Positions 34,130-43,039 of a DNA stretch of 64,000 nucleotides are shown here, one piece after another. Positions within the stretch are counted from its first letter, which is position 1, and each line of letters opens with the position of its first letter. Origin of the DNA: Flavobacterium tyrosinilyticum (GTDB lineage: Bacteria > Bacteroidota > Bacteroidia > Flavobacteriales > Flavobacteriaceae); the NCBI RefSeq assembly GCF_023656565.1, contig NZ_JAMOKG010000001.1, forward strand, positions 1,319,383 through 1,383,382. Direction: 5' to 3'. Made by a program: the position numbers and the translations under genes. Below the pieces are notes generated by a model. It was not told the DNA's origin, did not search any database, and was given only the letters and a program-made list of their open reading frames with translations.

Positions 34130-35629
34130 ATGAATAAAATATATCTAACCTTTTTAGTATTGTTTTCGCTTTGTGGTTATTCTCAATCACAATTAGAAAA
34201 GGATTTAAAGCAAGGACAGTATTCAAATCCAATTTTTGCCGGCGATTATCCCGATCCGAGTTTGTTGCGCGACGGAAAAGATTATTATGTCGTTCATTCT
34301 TCATTCGATTATTATCCAGGACTTTTAATTTGGCATTCTACCGATTTAATGAATTGGGAACCGGTTACAAATGCGCTTCACAAATATGTTGGAGCAGTTT
34401 GGGCACCCGATTTAATCAAGTACAACAATAAATATTACATCTATTTCCCAGCAAATAATACCAACTTCGTAGTTTCAGCCGATTCTATAAACGGACCTTG
34501 GAGTGAACCTGTCGATTTAAAAATCGGAAATATTGATCCTGGACACGTAACAGATGATAAAGGGAATAGATATTTATATTTCAGTAACGGAGGTTATGTG
34601 GCTTTATCCAAAGACGGGCTTTCGGTAACAAGCGAATTAAAACATGTTTATGACGGATGGAAAATTCCGCGTGAATGGAGCATTGAATGTTTTTGTATGG
34701 AAGGGCCAAAATTATTCAAGCGTGGAGAATATTATTATTTAACGGTTGCCGAAGGCGGAACAGCTGGACCCGCAACAAGTCATATGGTCATTTCGTCAAG
34801 ATCAAAATCGCCATTTGGTCCTTGGGAAAACTCGCCATATAATCCGATTGTGAGAACCAATAGCAGTTCTGAAACTTGGTGGTCAAAAGGACACAGCACC
34901 GTTTTTGAAGATGCAAACGGAAAATGGTGGATGATTTTTCATGGTTACGAAAAGGATTATTACAACTTAGGACGTCAGACTTTATTGCAGCCGGTTGAAT
35001 GGACAAAAGACGGCTGGTATAAAATTCCAGATAACATTCAGACCGATAAACCAATTGCAAAACCAGAAGGAAAAACGCTTCCTGAATTTTCTCTGAGTGA
35101 CAATTTTGGAGGTTCGGCTCTTAAACCGCAATGGAAGTTTTATAGTGGAGTAGAAGCTTCAAGATTTAAAGTTGCCAATAACACTTTAACTATTGAAGGA
35201 AAAGGCGACGGAGTAGGAAACAGTTCTCCTCTAGTAGTTGTTCCAGGTGGACATTCGTATATGGCTGAAGTTGAAATGGAAATTGAAGGCAACGCAACAG
35301 GCGGATTAACGCTTTTTTACGATAATAAATATTACTCTGGAATACTAGCCGATCAGAACAACATTTTGGCAAACTTGAGAGGTTGGCAGTTTCCAACAGA
35401 AAAAAACACACATAATAGAAAAGTCTTTCTTCGTTTAAAGAATATCAAAAACACAGTAGATATGTTTTACAGTTTAGACGGAAAAGACTGGAAGAAAATC
35501 GAGAATTCAGTTGAGGTTTCAGGATACAATCATAATGTCTTAAGCGGATTTTTGGGATTAAGAATTGGTCTTTGTTCTATTGGAAAGGGAAGTGTGAAAT
35601 TTAAGAATTTTGTTTACAAGACGCTGTAG
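34130..35629 (+). CDS. Secreted glycoside hydrolase family 43 (xylosidase/arabinofuranosidase type)
   Basis: 499 residues; ATG 34130 begins a signal peptide (MNKIYLTFLVLFSLCGYSQ), upstream codons being non-coding. A five-bladed propeller domain (~25-310) has the GH43 acids in DYPDPSLL, NIDPGH and CMEGPKL. A C-terminal beta-sandwich (~325-497, LSDNFGGSALKPQWKFYS) is the usual GH43 accessory domain. It likely cleaves xylan or arabinan side chains. Isolated, not within a visible SusC/D polysaccharide locus. Confidence 0.92.
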   Translation: MNKIYLTFLVLFSLCGYSQSQLEKDLKQGQYSNPIFAGDYPDPSLLRDGKDYYVVHSSFDYYPGLLIWHSTDLMNWEPVTNALHKYVGAVWAPDLIKYNNKYYIYFPANNTNFVVSADSINGPWSEPVDLKIGNIDPGHVTDDKGNRYLYFSNGGYVALSKDGLSVTSELKHVYDGWKIPREWSIECFCMEGPKLFKRGEYYYLTVAEGGTAGPATSHMVISSRSKSPFGPWENSPYNPIVRTNSSSETWWSKGHSTVFEDANGKWWMIFHGYEKDYYNLGRQTLLQPVEWTKDGWYKIPDNIQTDKPIAKPEGKTLPEFSLSDNFGGSALKPQWKFYSGVEASRFKVANNTLTIEGKGDGVGNSSPLVVVPGGHSYMAEVEMEIEGNATGGLTLFYDNKYYSGILADQNNILANLRGWQFPTEKNTHNRKVFLRLKNIKNTVDMFYSLDGKDWKKIENSVEVSGYNHNVLSGFLGLRIGLCSIGKGSVKFKNFVYKTL

Positions 35630-35633
35630 GTTT

Positions 35634-35853
35634 TTTTGCCGCTAAGGCACAAAGACGCTAAGATTTTTATTAAGAATCTATTAAAATCTGCGTGCAACAA
35701 TATGTTTTAGTTTTTTGCCACTAAGACACTAAGGCGCTAAATTTTATTGCTTCACGCAGATTTTAAAAGATTTTGGCAGATTAGCACAGATACTTAGTTA
35801 AGAAACTTCGATTCTTTAAAAAAAACTTAGCGCCTTAGCGTCTTCGTGGCAAA
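35634..35853. repeat. Compound inverted repeat of the 'TTGCC-CTAAGGCAC' family
   Basis: Outer units TTTTGCCGCTAAGGCACAAA (from 35634) and CGCCTTAGCGTCTTCGTGGC (to ~35850) are inverted. A second direct unit TTTTGCCACTAAGACACTAA starts near 35716, and AAAATCTGCGTGCAAC / TTCACGCAGATTTTAAAAG form an inner pair. No gene in this 318-bp gap. Confidence 0.8.
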
Positions 35854-35947
35854 TCCCCTCAATAAAATAGAACCAGTTTAAACTACGTTTCCCGCTTATA
35901 AATGAGAATATATTTCGCAATCTTTGCACTCGAAAAAAAACAAACTT

Positions 35948-36175
35948 ATGAGCAAGACTAAATTAATCATCAATAAAAATGGGTCAATCAAAATCGAAGG
36001 TGATTTTGAAATTATGGATCCAGAAGGAGCACTTTACGGTTTACAAGGAAGATCTGCATTAGGTCTTTGCCGTTGCGGATTATCTGCAAACAAACCATTC
36101 TGCGATGGAGGACACAGAAACAATTTCGAACACGATTCTGTTGCGTTTGATTTGCCACCAATGAAAACGAACTAA
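35948..36175 (+). CDS. CDGSH iron-sulfur domain protein
   Basis: 75 residues from ATG 35948. LCRCGLSANKPFCDGGH gives the C-x-C...C-D-G-x-H ligands of a [2Fe-2S] CDGSH cluster, preceded by an EGALYGLQGRSALGL strand region. Likely a small redox or electron-transfer protein; partner unknown. Followed by a strong terminator. Confidence 0.93.
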   Translation: MSKTKLIINKNGSIKIEGDFEIMDPEGALYGLQGRSALGLCRCGLSANKPFCDGGHRNNFEHDSVAFDLPPMKTN

Positions 36176-36201
36176 GAAGAATTATCTAGTTTTAAATAGT
36201 T

Positions 36202-36232
36202 AAACCGCATTCTGCCAGATGCGGTTTTTTTG
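36202..36232 (+). terminator. Terminator of the CDGSH gene (convergent region)
   Basis: AACCGCAT / ATGCGGTT stem with an 8-nt loop and a T run. It can also act on the convergent gene ending at 36239. Confidence 0.88.
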
Positions 36233-36238
36233 TTTGAT

Positions 36239-36829
36239 TTAATATACGATGCAGTTTTTAGTTTTTAAATAAAAACCTTGACTTTCTATTTTTTTTAATT
36301 GCCCCGATGAATCTATAGAAACGATAAATGATTCTTTGGATTCGGGACAGTTGATATATTTCATGACTTTTAAATCATAACCATTTTTTGTTTTGAGATA
36401 ACCATTTCCTTTTGGGTTATATGGATCAATATTAAAATCATGGATTTTAGCAATTAGAAAAGCTTCTTCTGGATTATCAATTTTATTTATAAAAGAAGCC
36501 AATTCTTTTTCATCATAAATATAATTCCATTTGGCATTTTCTAAATAAGCCACAGTATAGGAACAAGAAACTGGTTGGCAACCTTGAAAAAAACCACCAT
36601 AAACTGGGGTGTAATTATATCGATTTTTTAATTTTTTATCTCCTTTATGAAAAATAGTTTTAGGTGTAATCGATAAGCAAAAGTTTACTTCCCAATAATC
36701 ATAAGCTTTATTTGGATTAATTTTTTTTAGAAGGCTTTCCGTATCTACTTTTTCTGGGCGTAATGACTCATAGTTAGAGTTATTACAACCTAACAGAATT
36801 AGAAAGAGTAAGAATGCAGTTTTTTTCAT
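36239..36829 (-). CDS. Putative lipoprotein of unknown function
   Basis: 196 residues. Lipobox LILLGCNNS gives C15. Several further cysteines (FQGCQPVSCSYTVAY, YINCPESKE, KTKNCIVY) could form disulfides outside the cytoplasm. No family recognised. It follows phzF by 15 bp on the same strand. Confidence 0.7.
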   Translation of the reverse strand: MKKTAFLLFLILLGCNNSNYESLRPEKVDTESLLKKINPNKAYDYWEVNFCLSITPKTIFHKGDKKLKNRYNYTPVYGGFFQGCQPVSCSYTVAYLENAKWNYIYDEKELASFINKIDNPEEAFLIAKIHDFNIDPYNPKGNGYLKTKNGYDLKVMKYINCPESKESFIVSIDSSGQLKKIESQGFYLKTKNCIVY

Positions 36830-36844
36830 TACTGTTTGTTTATA

Positions 36845-37747
36845 TTAAACATATAATTCTCCTTTCATAGTAATAATCGAAGAACCACCAACCAGAATAT
36901 CTTCGTCACGATTCATGACTTCAATCATTGAGGGCTGCTTTAATTTAACTCCTTGAAGAATTTTATACTCTTTATCTGGTTTAGTAAATTTCTTTTGCGT
37001 TAAAAAACCAATTAAAGGGCCAGCGGCTGTTCCCGTCGCAGGGTCTTCATTTATCCCGATTATCGGATTAAAAAACCTTGTTTCTACTATATGATCCTGA
37101 CCTTCCTCTGCGGGAGCGAAACAATAAAAGCCTTCGAAATTATATTCTTTTGAGATCTGAATTAAAAGCTGGTTGTCTGGAACAAAACTGTTCAATATCT
37201 GGCTGTTTTTTATAGGAACCATTGTATGTGCAACTTCTGTTTTAACTATGGTTGGAACAAAAGAATTTACATCCAAATCTTCAATCTTTAATCCCAGCGC
37301 GACCGCAATTCTATAAGTTGGAATTTCGTTTTTTATAACTGCCGATTTTTGATGCATTTGAACAACTGGTGAATAATTATCCAAATCGAAACTTACTGTT
37401 AATGGAATTGCCGAGTGGTTCATAATTACAAACGGTTCGCTTTCATTTTGCTCCTCAAAAATGGGGATTCCTTTTAGGAGAGCTCCGCAGACTGCGCCTA
37501 ATAAATTGTGACCTGCACCATCGATTTCGATTCCGGTCGGAGTAAATGAACGGACTACTAGTGATTTTTCTCTTGTAGAATAATAGACAAATGAGGTTTC
37601 AGAATAGCGAAATTCCCTAGAAATATCCTGATAAGTTTCTAGTTTTAGATTTCCGTCTGTAAAAACTACAGAAAGCGGATTTCCTTTATAGCTTTCGTTG
37701 GAGAATACGTCTAAAACGTAATATTCTAATACTTTTCTTCCGTTCAT
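36845..37747 (-). CDS. PhzF-family isomerase/epimerase
   Basis: 300 residues with the two-fold PhzF fold: N-terminal YYVLDVFSNESYKGNPLSVVF, the catalytic glutamate in REFRYSETSFVYY, GAGHNLLGA in the first half and GINEDPATGTAAGPLIGFL in the second. The name comes from phenazine biosynthesis, but stand-alone homologues are widespread with unknown substrates; no other phenazine genes are seen here. Confidence 0.9.
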   Translation of the reverse strand: MNGRKVLEYYVLDVFSNESYKGNPLSVVFTDGNLKLETYQDISREFRYSETSFVYYSTREKSLVVRSFTPTGIEIDGAGHNLLGAVCGALLKGIPIFEEQNESEPFVIMNHSAIPLTVSFDLDNYSPVVQMHQKSAVIKNEIPTYRIAVALGLKIEDLDVNSFVPTIVKTEVAHTMVPIKNSQILNSFVPDNQLLIQISKEYNFEGFYCFAPAEEGQDHIVETRFFNPIIGINEDPATGTAAGPLIGFLTQKKFTKPDKEYKILQGVKLKQPSMIEVMNRDEDILVGGSSIITMKGELYV

Positions 37748-37978
37748 ATTTTCCTGTTTTGAATCTAAAATGATTCTTAATGGAATAAAATTACGGTTTA
37801 TTCTTGTATTTCATAGACACGTTTTGTTTTTCATGGTTATTTTAGCATTACTTTTTAGTTAAAAGTTGGCTTTCGAAATCAAAAAACAAAAGGAGAAAAG
37901 TTAAAAAATCCTAGGCAAGGATTTCATTTTGAATTAATTCAGTTAATTTTAAAACTTCAAAATAATGTAGTCGTTTTT

Positions 37979-39535
37979 ATGATGTTTAAAAAGCTTTCGA
38001 TAGGATTCTTTTTTCTTTTTCTAATAAATGAAGGGATGGCTCAAAATAAGATTAATCTTTTTTCTGAGATTAACTATAATTCTATTCCTGCAGTCAATTT
38101 AAACGAATACAAATCGGTTCAAGATCGCGACAACCGAATCCAAAATCCAAATATTGCTTTGGGAGTTGCTATTTCTGGAGGCGGATCGAGAGCGCAGTTT
38201 TTTAGCATGGGTATTCTTTTGGGATTGGAAGAAATTCAAGAAGATAATTCGAGTCATAATTTTCTAAATGAAATCGATTATTTCTCTACTGTTTCTGGCG
38301 GATGCTATTCGGCAGGATATTACTTGACAATTCTGAAAAACAGATTGCAATATGATAATTGTTCTTTTAACGAATTTTATTTTTCAAAAGCCGATGCTTT
38401 CAAATCGGATGTCAATAAATCGGCTACTATTTTTTCTCTTTTAAATAATGGCAGAAACGAAAAAGGAGAAAAAGTCTCGATGGCACAGCGTCTTGATCTG
38501 GAGGTTTTGCAATACGATAGCTCCAATCCAGAAAATCAGAATAAGTTTAAGACTCAAATGCTTTTATCGGATTTCTTTATTCCGAAAGACAGCAAACTCA
38601 ATCCGCAGTTGCCCATTATGGTGGCTAATGGAACGGCTTACAACAATGGAGAACGCTTTCCGTTTATGCCACATATTATTCGAGCCTTAAAAATCAATTC
38701 GTCTTTGGCTCCAAATAAAGCTTCACTTTCGCTTGACGAAAATCATATTAATAATGGGTATGATTTTCCGCTGACTTATGCGATTACGGCTAGTTCGGCT
38801 TTTCCTGGAGTTCTTCCTAAAACGAAATTCGGAATCAAAAATCAAGATAAAATTTTATGTGTGATTGATGGTGGCGCTTCAGATAATATGGGTTACGAAA
38901 CTTTGATAGAACTGCTTCACAATGATTCTAAAGTTAAAGACAAAAACAAAAAAGCACTTTTTATCGATTGTTTAGGGCAAGGAAAGAAAGCGCCTTTTAT
39001 AAACGATGGTAAAATCGGATTGCTTTCTTTGCTGGAAACCGCTTCTTTATATACGGTTCAAACCAGATATATGACTTTCGAGAAAGATGTCGAAAATGTG
39101 CTGGAAAAATATAAAATTCCGACTTCAAATTATCAAGTTATTGGTTTTACGACTTTGCGTGATTATTTACTAACCTTAAAAAAAGATCAAGTTTATGAAG
39201 ATTTAGTCTCACAATTGAAAGAAACCGATGATGACGCCGGAAATTGGCTGAAACTTCATGATAGTTTTAAAGCAGAATTGATTGCAAAATTTGGTGCAGA
39301 TAGTTTTAAGAAAGATAAATACGGCGAACCTATTCTTTCTAGCTTGGATAAGGAAAAATTTAAAGATTTTGACGCAGGTAAACTTTTAATGCTTTATGAA
39401 TATGCTTCGCATGTTGAAACCAAACTAAAAACAACTCCAGAAGAAAAAGAAATGTTATTGCTATCTGGACGTTTTGCCGCTTATTTAAAAACCAATGAAT
39501 TGAAAGATTTGCTAGTGGAGAATAAGGGAATTTAG
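37979..39535 (+). CDS. Secreted patatin/cPLA2-like phospholipase
   Basis: 518 residues. Signal peptide (MFKKLSIGFFFLFLINEGMAQ) preceded by a second Met. An oxyanion loop ISGGGSRAQFFSMG, nucleophile region STVSGGCYSAGY (SGG in place of GxSxG, as in cPLA2-like enzymes) and catalytic-Asp motif VIDGGASDNMGY. Probably hydrolyses phospholipid acyl esters in the envelope or outside. Stands alone; divergent from phzF. Confidence 0.85.
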   Translation: MMFKKLSIGFFFLFLINEGMAQNKINLFSEINYNSIPAVNLNEYKSVQDRDNRIQNPNIALGVAISGGGSRAQFFSMGILLGLEEIQEDNSSHNFLNEIDYFSTVSGGCYSAGYYLTILKNRLQYDNCSFNEFYFSKADAFKSDVNKSATIFSLLNNGRNEKGEKVSMAQRLDLEVLQYDSSNPENQNKFKTQMLLSDFFIPKDSKLNPQLPIMVANGTAYNNGERFPFMPHIIRALKINSSLAPNKASLSLDENHINNGYDFPLTYAITASSAFPGVLPKTKFGIKNQDKILCVIDGGASDNMGYETLIELLHNDSKVKDKNKKALFIDCLGQGKKAPFINDGKIGLLSLLETASLYTVQTRYMTFEKDVENVLEKYKIPTSNYQVIGFTTLRDYLLTLKKDQVYEDLVSQLKETDDDAGNWLKLHDSFKAELIAKFGADSFKKDKYGEPILSSLDKEKFKDFDAGKLLMLYEYASHVETKLKTTPEEKEMLLLSGRFAAYLKTNELKDLLVENKGI

Positions 39536-39551
39536 TCTGAATTTGAAGCGT

Positions 39552-39812
39552 TTATTTTCTTTCTCCTTTTTGATCGACAACGTATACTGTCTCAGATTTA
39601 TGATTGCGAATAAAAAATTCGATGTTTGAATTTTTAGAAATGCCTTCTTCTGTAAATGCTTTCGCTAATTCTAAATTTTCAAATATGGAGTAAACTTCAA
39701 GAATGTCTTCTCCTGAGTTATAATATTGATTGTTTTTCTTTAATATTATTCCAGTAGTGTATTCTGCTTGTCCAACAGCAAATTGATTTTCTTTTATTTT
39801 TGGAGTATCCAT
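39552..39812 (-). CDS. Small protein of unknown function
   Basis: 86 residues, mixed alpha/beta (GQAEYTTGIILKKNNQYYNS, ENLELAKAFTEEGI, VYVVDQKGERK). No signal peptide. Same strand as the lipoprotein 30 bp upstream, so possibly co-transcribed. Not recognised. Confidence 0.6.
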   Translation of the reverse strand: MDTPKIKENQFAVGQAEYTTGIILKKNNQYYNSGEDILEVYSIFENLELAKAFTEEGISKNSNIEFFIRNHKSETVYVVDQKGERK

Positions 39813-39842
39813 TAAAGACTTTAAAAGTTGTAATTATAAAGA

Positions 39843-40292
39843 TTATTGCTCAAAAATAACTTTTTTGTCTGTCTTATCTGTTTTGATAATGTCGTAAGGT
39901 CTGGATAGTTTTAAAGTGCTATTGCCGCTTTTTAGTCTTTCTACTTTTACAATTATCGTATTTCGGTTTTCGGTAATTTCAACAATATCTATCGAATGAC
40001 CTTCTGTGTTTTGAGTTTTATCTATAACCGCAATAACTTGATATTTGCTAAAATCAATATTAATTTCTTTAAAATCTTTAGACAAATTGGTAGAAACATT
40101 CATTTCTGCAATCAATTTATCCCAAGCTTTTTGATCTTTAATAATCAAATGTATTGGCGCAAGACTTTCATCATTTGGAAAAGAATCTCCTTTAGCTATT
40201 AACGAATATTGCACATCAGAATTTGGTAAGTCCTCATTCTCGCAACTCGTTAAAGCTAGCAATATGCTAAATATTAGGATAATCCTTTTCAT
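39843..40292 (-). CDS. Lipoprotein with PrcB_C-like domain
   Basis: 149 residues. Lipobox LLALTSCEN gives C17. The mature part has KAWDKLIAEMNV, the FSKYQVIAVIDKTQ strand and EGHSIDIVEITENRNTIIVKV, which resembles the PrcB C-terminal domain of a Treponema protease complex subunit. Assignment by resemblance only. Confidence 0.65.
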   Translation of the reverse strand: MKRIILIFSILLALTSCENEDLPNSDVQYSLIAKGDSFPNDESLAPIHLIIKDQKAWDKLIAEMNVSTNLSKDFKEINIDFSKYQVIAVIDKTQNTEGHSIDIVEITENRNTIIVKVERLKSGNSTLKLSRPYDIIKTDKTDKKVIFEQ

Positions 40293-40479
40293 GGTTTTGG
40301 TTTTGGTTGCAAAGACTTTTTGTTTAAAGTCTTCTCTATATAAACAGATGCATTTTTGTTCAAATAGTTGCGTAAAAGGTGTTTAGTTTTATCTGCATCT
40401 TTTATTAGATAAAGATAACGCTAATTTTGAAGAAAGATTGTGCTCAATAGCAAATAAATGTGATGCAAAAGGTTTTATT
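40293..40479. other. Intergenic, nothing recognised
   Basis: AT-rich, with no hairpin, gene or repeat family seen; probably carries the promoter of the lipoprotein gene ending at 39843. Confidence 0.4.
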
Positions 40480-40617
40480 TTACTTCATACCGTTTTCATC
40501 TATTAGCATTTGTTTTCTTATATAAGTTTGAAACGACTTATTTGTGTAATAAAGTTCTCCGCTTTCATGCCAAAATTCAACGACTTTGCCATCATTCTGA
40601 TCCAAGTTTATCGCCAT
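40480..40617 (-). CDS. Possible small ORF or C-terminal fragment (SUKH-like?)
   Basis: 45 codons from ATG 40617 to a TAA: MAINLDQNDGKVVEFWHESG, then LYYTNKSFQTYI. The pattern (Asp-rich turn, hydrophobic strand, FW-H, final SFQxYI helix) resembles the C-terminus of SMI1/KNR4 (SUKH) immunity proteins. It starts 5 bp after the stop of the gene at 40623. It may be a small gene or a remnant of a longer one. Confidence 0.4.
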   Translation of the reverse strand: MAINLDQNDGKVVEFWHESGELYYTNKSFQTYIRKQMLIDENGMK

Positions 40618-40622
40618 AAAAT

Positions 40623-41126
40623 TTAGTCTTCAAGTTCTTTCCAGCAAATATCTATTTCGCGTTGTACTTCATTTTTCAATTTTGGCAATTCGTTGGTAAT
40701 CCAATCTTGGCTTTCTTTGCTGAGGTAGTTTTGATTTTCGTTTAGTTTATACTTCATGGCGCCATTAATGACGTCTATCATTTCTTCAACTTCAGATGTG
40801 CCGTTCGCAAAGTTTGGACCTATTAAATATTTTAAAATTTCTTTTTCATATAAAGGTTTATAGTAAAGAATATGGCTTACTATTGGAAAAAAGAAATAAA
40901 AATGATCGGTGGGGTTTGATGGATATTGTGTTTTATGTAAGGCTGTTATTAAAGAGTCTGATTCTGAATCTGTAGTTTGAAAATTCAACTTTTTTAAAAG
41001 ATCGAAACAAATTTTGGACTGAGGCAGTATTTTTCCAACTTCTTCCAGATAAGTAAATGTTTTTTCAAAATTAGTGCTGTCATTATTTCCAAAAGAACTA
41101 ATAAGAGTACGTATTATCTTTTTCAT
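40623..41126 (-). CDS. Protein of unknown function
   Basis: 167 residues, helical, no signal peptide (starts MKKIIRTLISSFGNND). Segments HFYFFFPIVSHILYYKPLYE and NENQNYLSKESQDWITNEL. Not recognised. Its immediate neighbour downstream is the possible SUKH-like fragment, so a small immunity-type pair is conceivable. Confidence 0.65.
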   Translation of the reverse strand: MKKIIRTLISSFGNNDSTNFEKTFTYLEEVGKILPQSKICFDLLKKLNFQTTDSESDSLITALHKTQYPSNPTDHFYFFFPIVSHILYYKPLYEKEILKYLIGPNFANGTSEVEEMIDVINGAMKYKLNENQNYLSKESQDWITNELPKLKNEVQREIDICWKELED

Positions 41127-41342
41127 TTTAAATCTATGGAGTAGTCTAAATGATACATTTTTGAGATGTATTATTTGGAAGTTTTTAATTGGCGGAAGAG
41201 TTTGGGATAGTGCTAAAATACAGTTTTTCTATTTAGGGACGACGAAATTACAGCTCGATAAGCAAGGAAACGTGCAAAAAAATGTAATTTATATTATTAT
41301 TTCTCTCAACTTTGCATCACAATCTTTTAAATATAAATACAA

Positions 41343-41882
41343 ATGGAATTCGGTAAAATCATAATTTCAGAAACTGCAGCGAACAGTGAAAATCCGCAAG
41401 ACGTTGTCAATTCGAATATTTCAGTAATCAATTTAATGCGCGAAGAAAAGATAGACGACGATTTAATTCACGAAGATGCTTTAATGAGTTATTATTTAGA
41501 TTTTTACGCTTCAAAGTATGCCGAAGGAAATTTTTCGAAGTTTGTTTATGATTCGGGGTGGAATAAAGAATTGAACGAATTAATCGAAGAAGGTTTAGCT
41601 TTAATTGGCGCAGAAAAACATTTGGAATTGTTTAAAGAGCAATGCCGTAAGCTGCGTTTGCAGAGTACTATCAAATTAGGGAAATTTCTAAAAGAGAAAT
41701 ACGATACTCCAAATGCTTTCAAAGATTTGCTAAACAACAATGCTTATTTTGAATTGGATGAAAATTTGGTTGAATTGAATGCTGCATTCTTAAAATCGCA
41801 TCCCGATACAGAAGTGCTTTCGGTAGAAGAAATGTTTGCCACACTGGAAGAGTTTATAGGACACGAAATTAAGAGAGATTAA
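41343..41882 (+). CDS. DMP19/DUF4375-like protein
   Basis: 179 residues. SYYLDFYASKYAEGNFSKFV, then DSGWNKELNELIEEGLALIG, resembles the DMP19 (DUF4375) core (Y-x2-FY...GG/G-x-FV...GAE). Related domains occur as DNA-mimic and immunity proteins. Acidic and cytoplasmic. Assignment tentative. Confidence 0.65.
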   Translation: MEFGKIIISETAANSENPQDVVNSNISVINLMREEKIDDDLIHEDALMSYYLDFYASKYAEGNFSKFVYDSGWNKELNELIEEGLALIGAEKHLELFKEQCRKLRLQSTIKLGKFLKEKYDTPNAFKDLLNNNAYFELDENLVELNAAFLKSHPDTEVLSVEEMFATLEEFIGHEIKRD

Positions 41883-41894
41883 GTTTTTATTTTT

Positions 41895-41927
41895 TTTGCG
41901 GTGGTTTGTAAGAAAATTATATATTTG
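41895..41927 (+). promoter_or_regulatory. Candidate promoter (TTTG-N21-TATATTTG) of the lipoprotein gene
   Basis: TTTG at 41895-41898 and TATATTTG at 41920-41927 with 21 bp between, fitting the flavobacterial -33/-7 layout. ATG lies 33 bp further on. Confidence 0.5.
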
Positions 41928-41960
41928 AAATGCCCTAAAATTTCTAACAAACCTAAGCCT

Positions 41961-42881
41961 ATGAAAAAAACGATTCTTTTAAGCACCGTTTTGATGTTTT
42001 TGTTTTCTTGCGGGAAAAATGAAAAGGTTCCAAACGATGCCGAGGTTGAGTATCAGGAACTGCTTTCGGAAACACAAGCACATCTTGGTCTTAATAAAAA
42101 ACCAATAAAAAAACTCATTTTTAAAAATCTGGATGAGATCGAAGATTCTAAAGAAATGAATCTGAAGTTGCTCGCCATAGTGGCATCAAACTTAAAAATC
42201 AAATATTCAGATATTAAAATTGCCGAATCGAGTTCCATCAATTATGATAATCAAACCACTTTTTTTGTCCTGACAACTGTGGCACACGATAAAAAAGTGT
42301 TGAAATCTCCAGATGAAGAAGAAATGGGAAATTATTTTCAGCGTAAATACTTATTCGTGAATAGTGAAGACGGAAGCATAATTGCCGAAGAATTTGATGA
42401 GAATCTAGGTTATTACGATAATGAAGCCATTCAGTTTTCAAAATCGCATATTTTGAAAGAACTTGTTTTTTTAAACGAAAATACTCCAGCAATTGCCTTT
42501 TACACAGAAGCGAGTGCAAGCAGTAGAATTGTTTTGTATTCGGAGAAGAAATTTACATTGGTTACTTTGGCTGACAATGAAATTAAAAAGGTCTTATACG
42601 AATATCCAATTCGATTAACGAATGGCGATTCTAACGGAAGCGGGACTTTTCAAGTAGAAACACTAGAAACCGGCATGAGCTTTTCGGATCATAAAACGAA
42701 TGGTTATTTCGATTTGATTATAACCAAAAACTTTTCGTATGAAGAAGCGGTCGAAAGTGATTCTGAAAATGGAATTGCAGAAAAAAACGATCTGAAAATT
42801 AAAAAAGAATTAGAGAAGATTAAGTATAACGGAAGAGAATACGCTTTTCACAGAGACGACAGACATCGTTTTCTGGAGTAA
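41961..42881 (+). CDS. Putative lipoprotein of unknown function
   Basis: 306 residues from ATG 41961 (MKKTILLSTVLMFLFSCGK; lipobox C17). The longer frame upstream overlaps the promoter and is not used. The mature protein is acidic and beta-rich, with no recognised family. Confidence 0.75.
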   Translation: MKKTILLSTVLMFLFSCGKNEKVPNDAEVEYQELLSETQAHLGLNKKPIKKLIFKNLDEIEDSKEMNLKLLAIVASNLKIKYSDIKIAESSSINYDNQTTFFVLTTVAHDKKVLKSPDEEEMGNYFQRKYLFVNSEDGSIIAEEFDENLGYYDNEAIQFSKSHILKELVFLNENTPAIAFYTEASASSRIVLYSEKKFTLVTLADNEIKKVLYEYPIRLTNGDSNGSGTFQVETLETGMSFSDHKTNGYFDLIITKNFSYEEAVESDSENGIAEKNDLKIKKELEKIKYNGREYAFHRDDRHRFLE

Positions 42882-42972
42882 AATTCAAAAAAAGCGAATA
42901 ACATCAAGGGCACTTTTATAGTGCTTTTGCTGTTTATAGGAGATTTCGGTTTTACTGCAAAACTTTGACCTA

Positions 42973-42999
42973 TTGTTAACAAACATTTCCTTAAATTTG
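42973..42999 (+). promoter_or_regulatory. Candidate promoter of serS
   Basis: TTG at 42973-42975 and TAAATTTG at 42992-42999 (perfect -7 box), 40 bp before the ATG. Confidence 0.5.
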
Positions 43000-43039
43000 C
43001 TTCCGTTATAAAAAATACAATAGTTATAAAAATCAAGCT

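Noticed and set aside
36845..37747. Phenazine biosynthesis locus
   Set aside because: Only a PhzF-family gene is present; no other phenazine genes flank it.
41074..41364. 96-codon plus-strand frame between divergent genes
   Set aside because: It overlaps the start of the 167-residue gene on one side and the DMP19-like gene on the other; no coding features.
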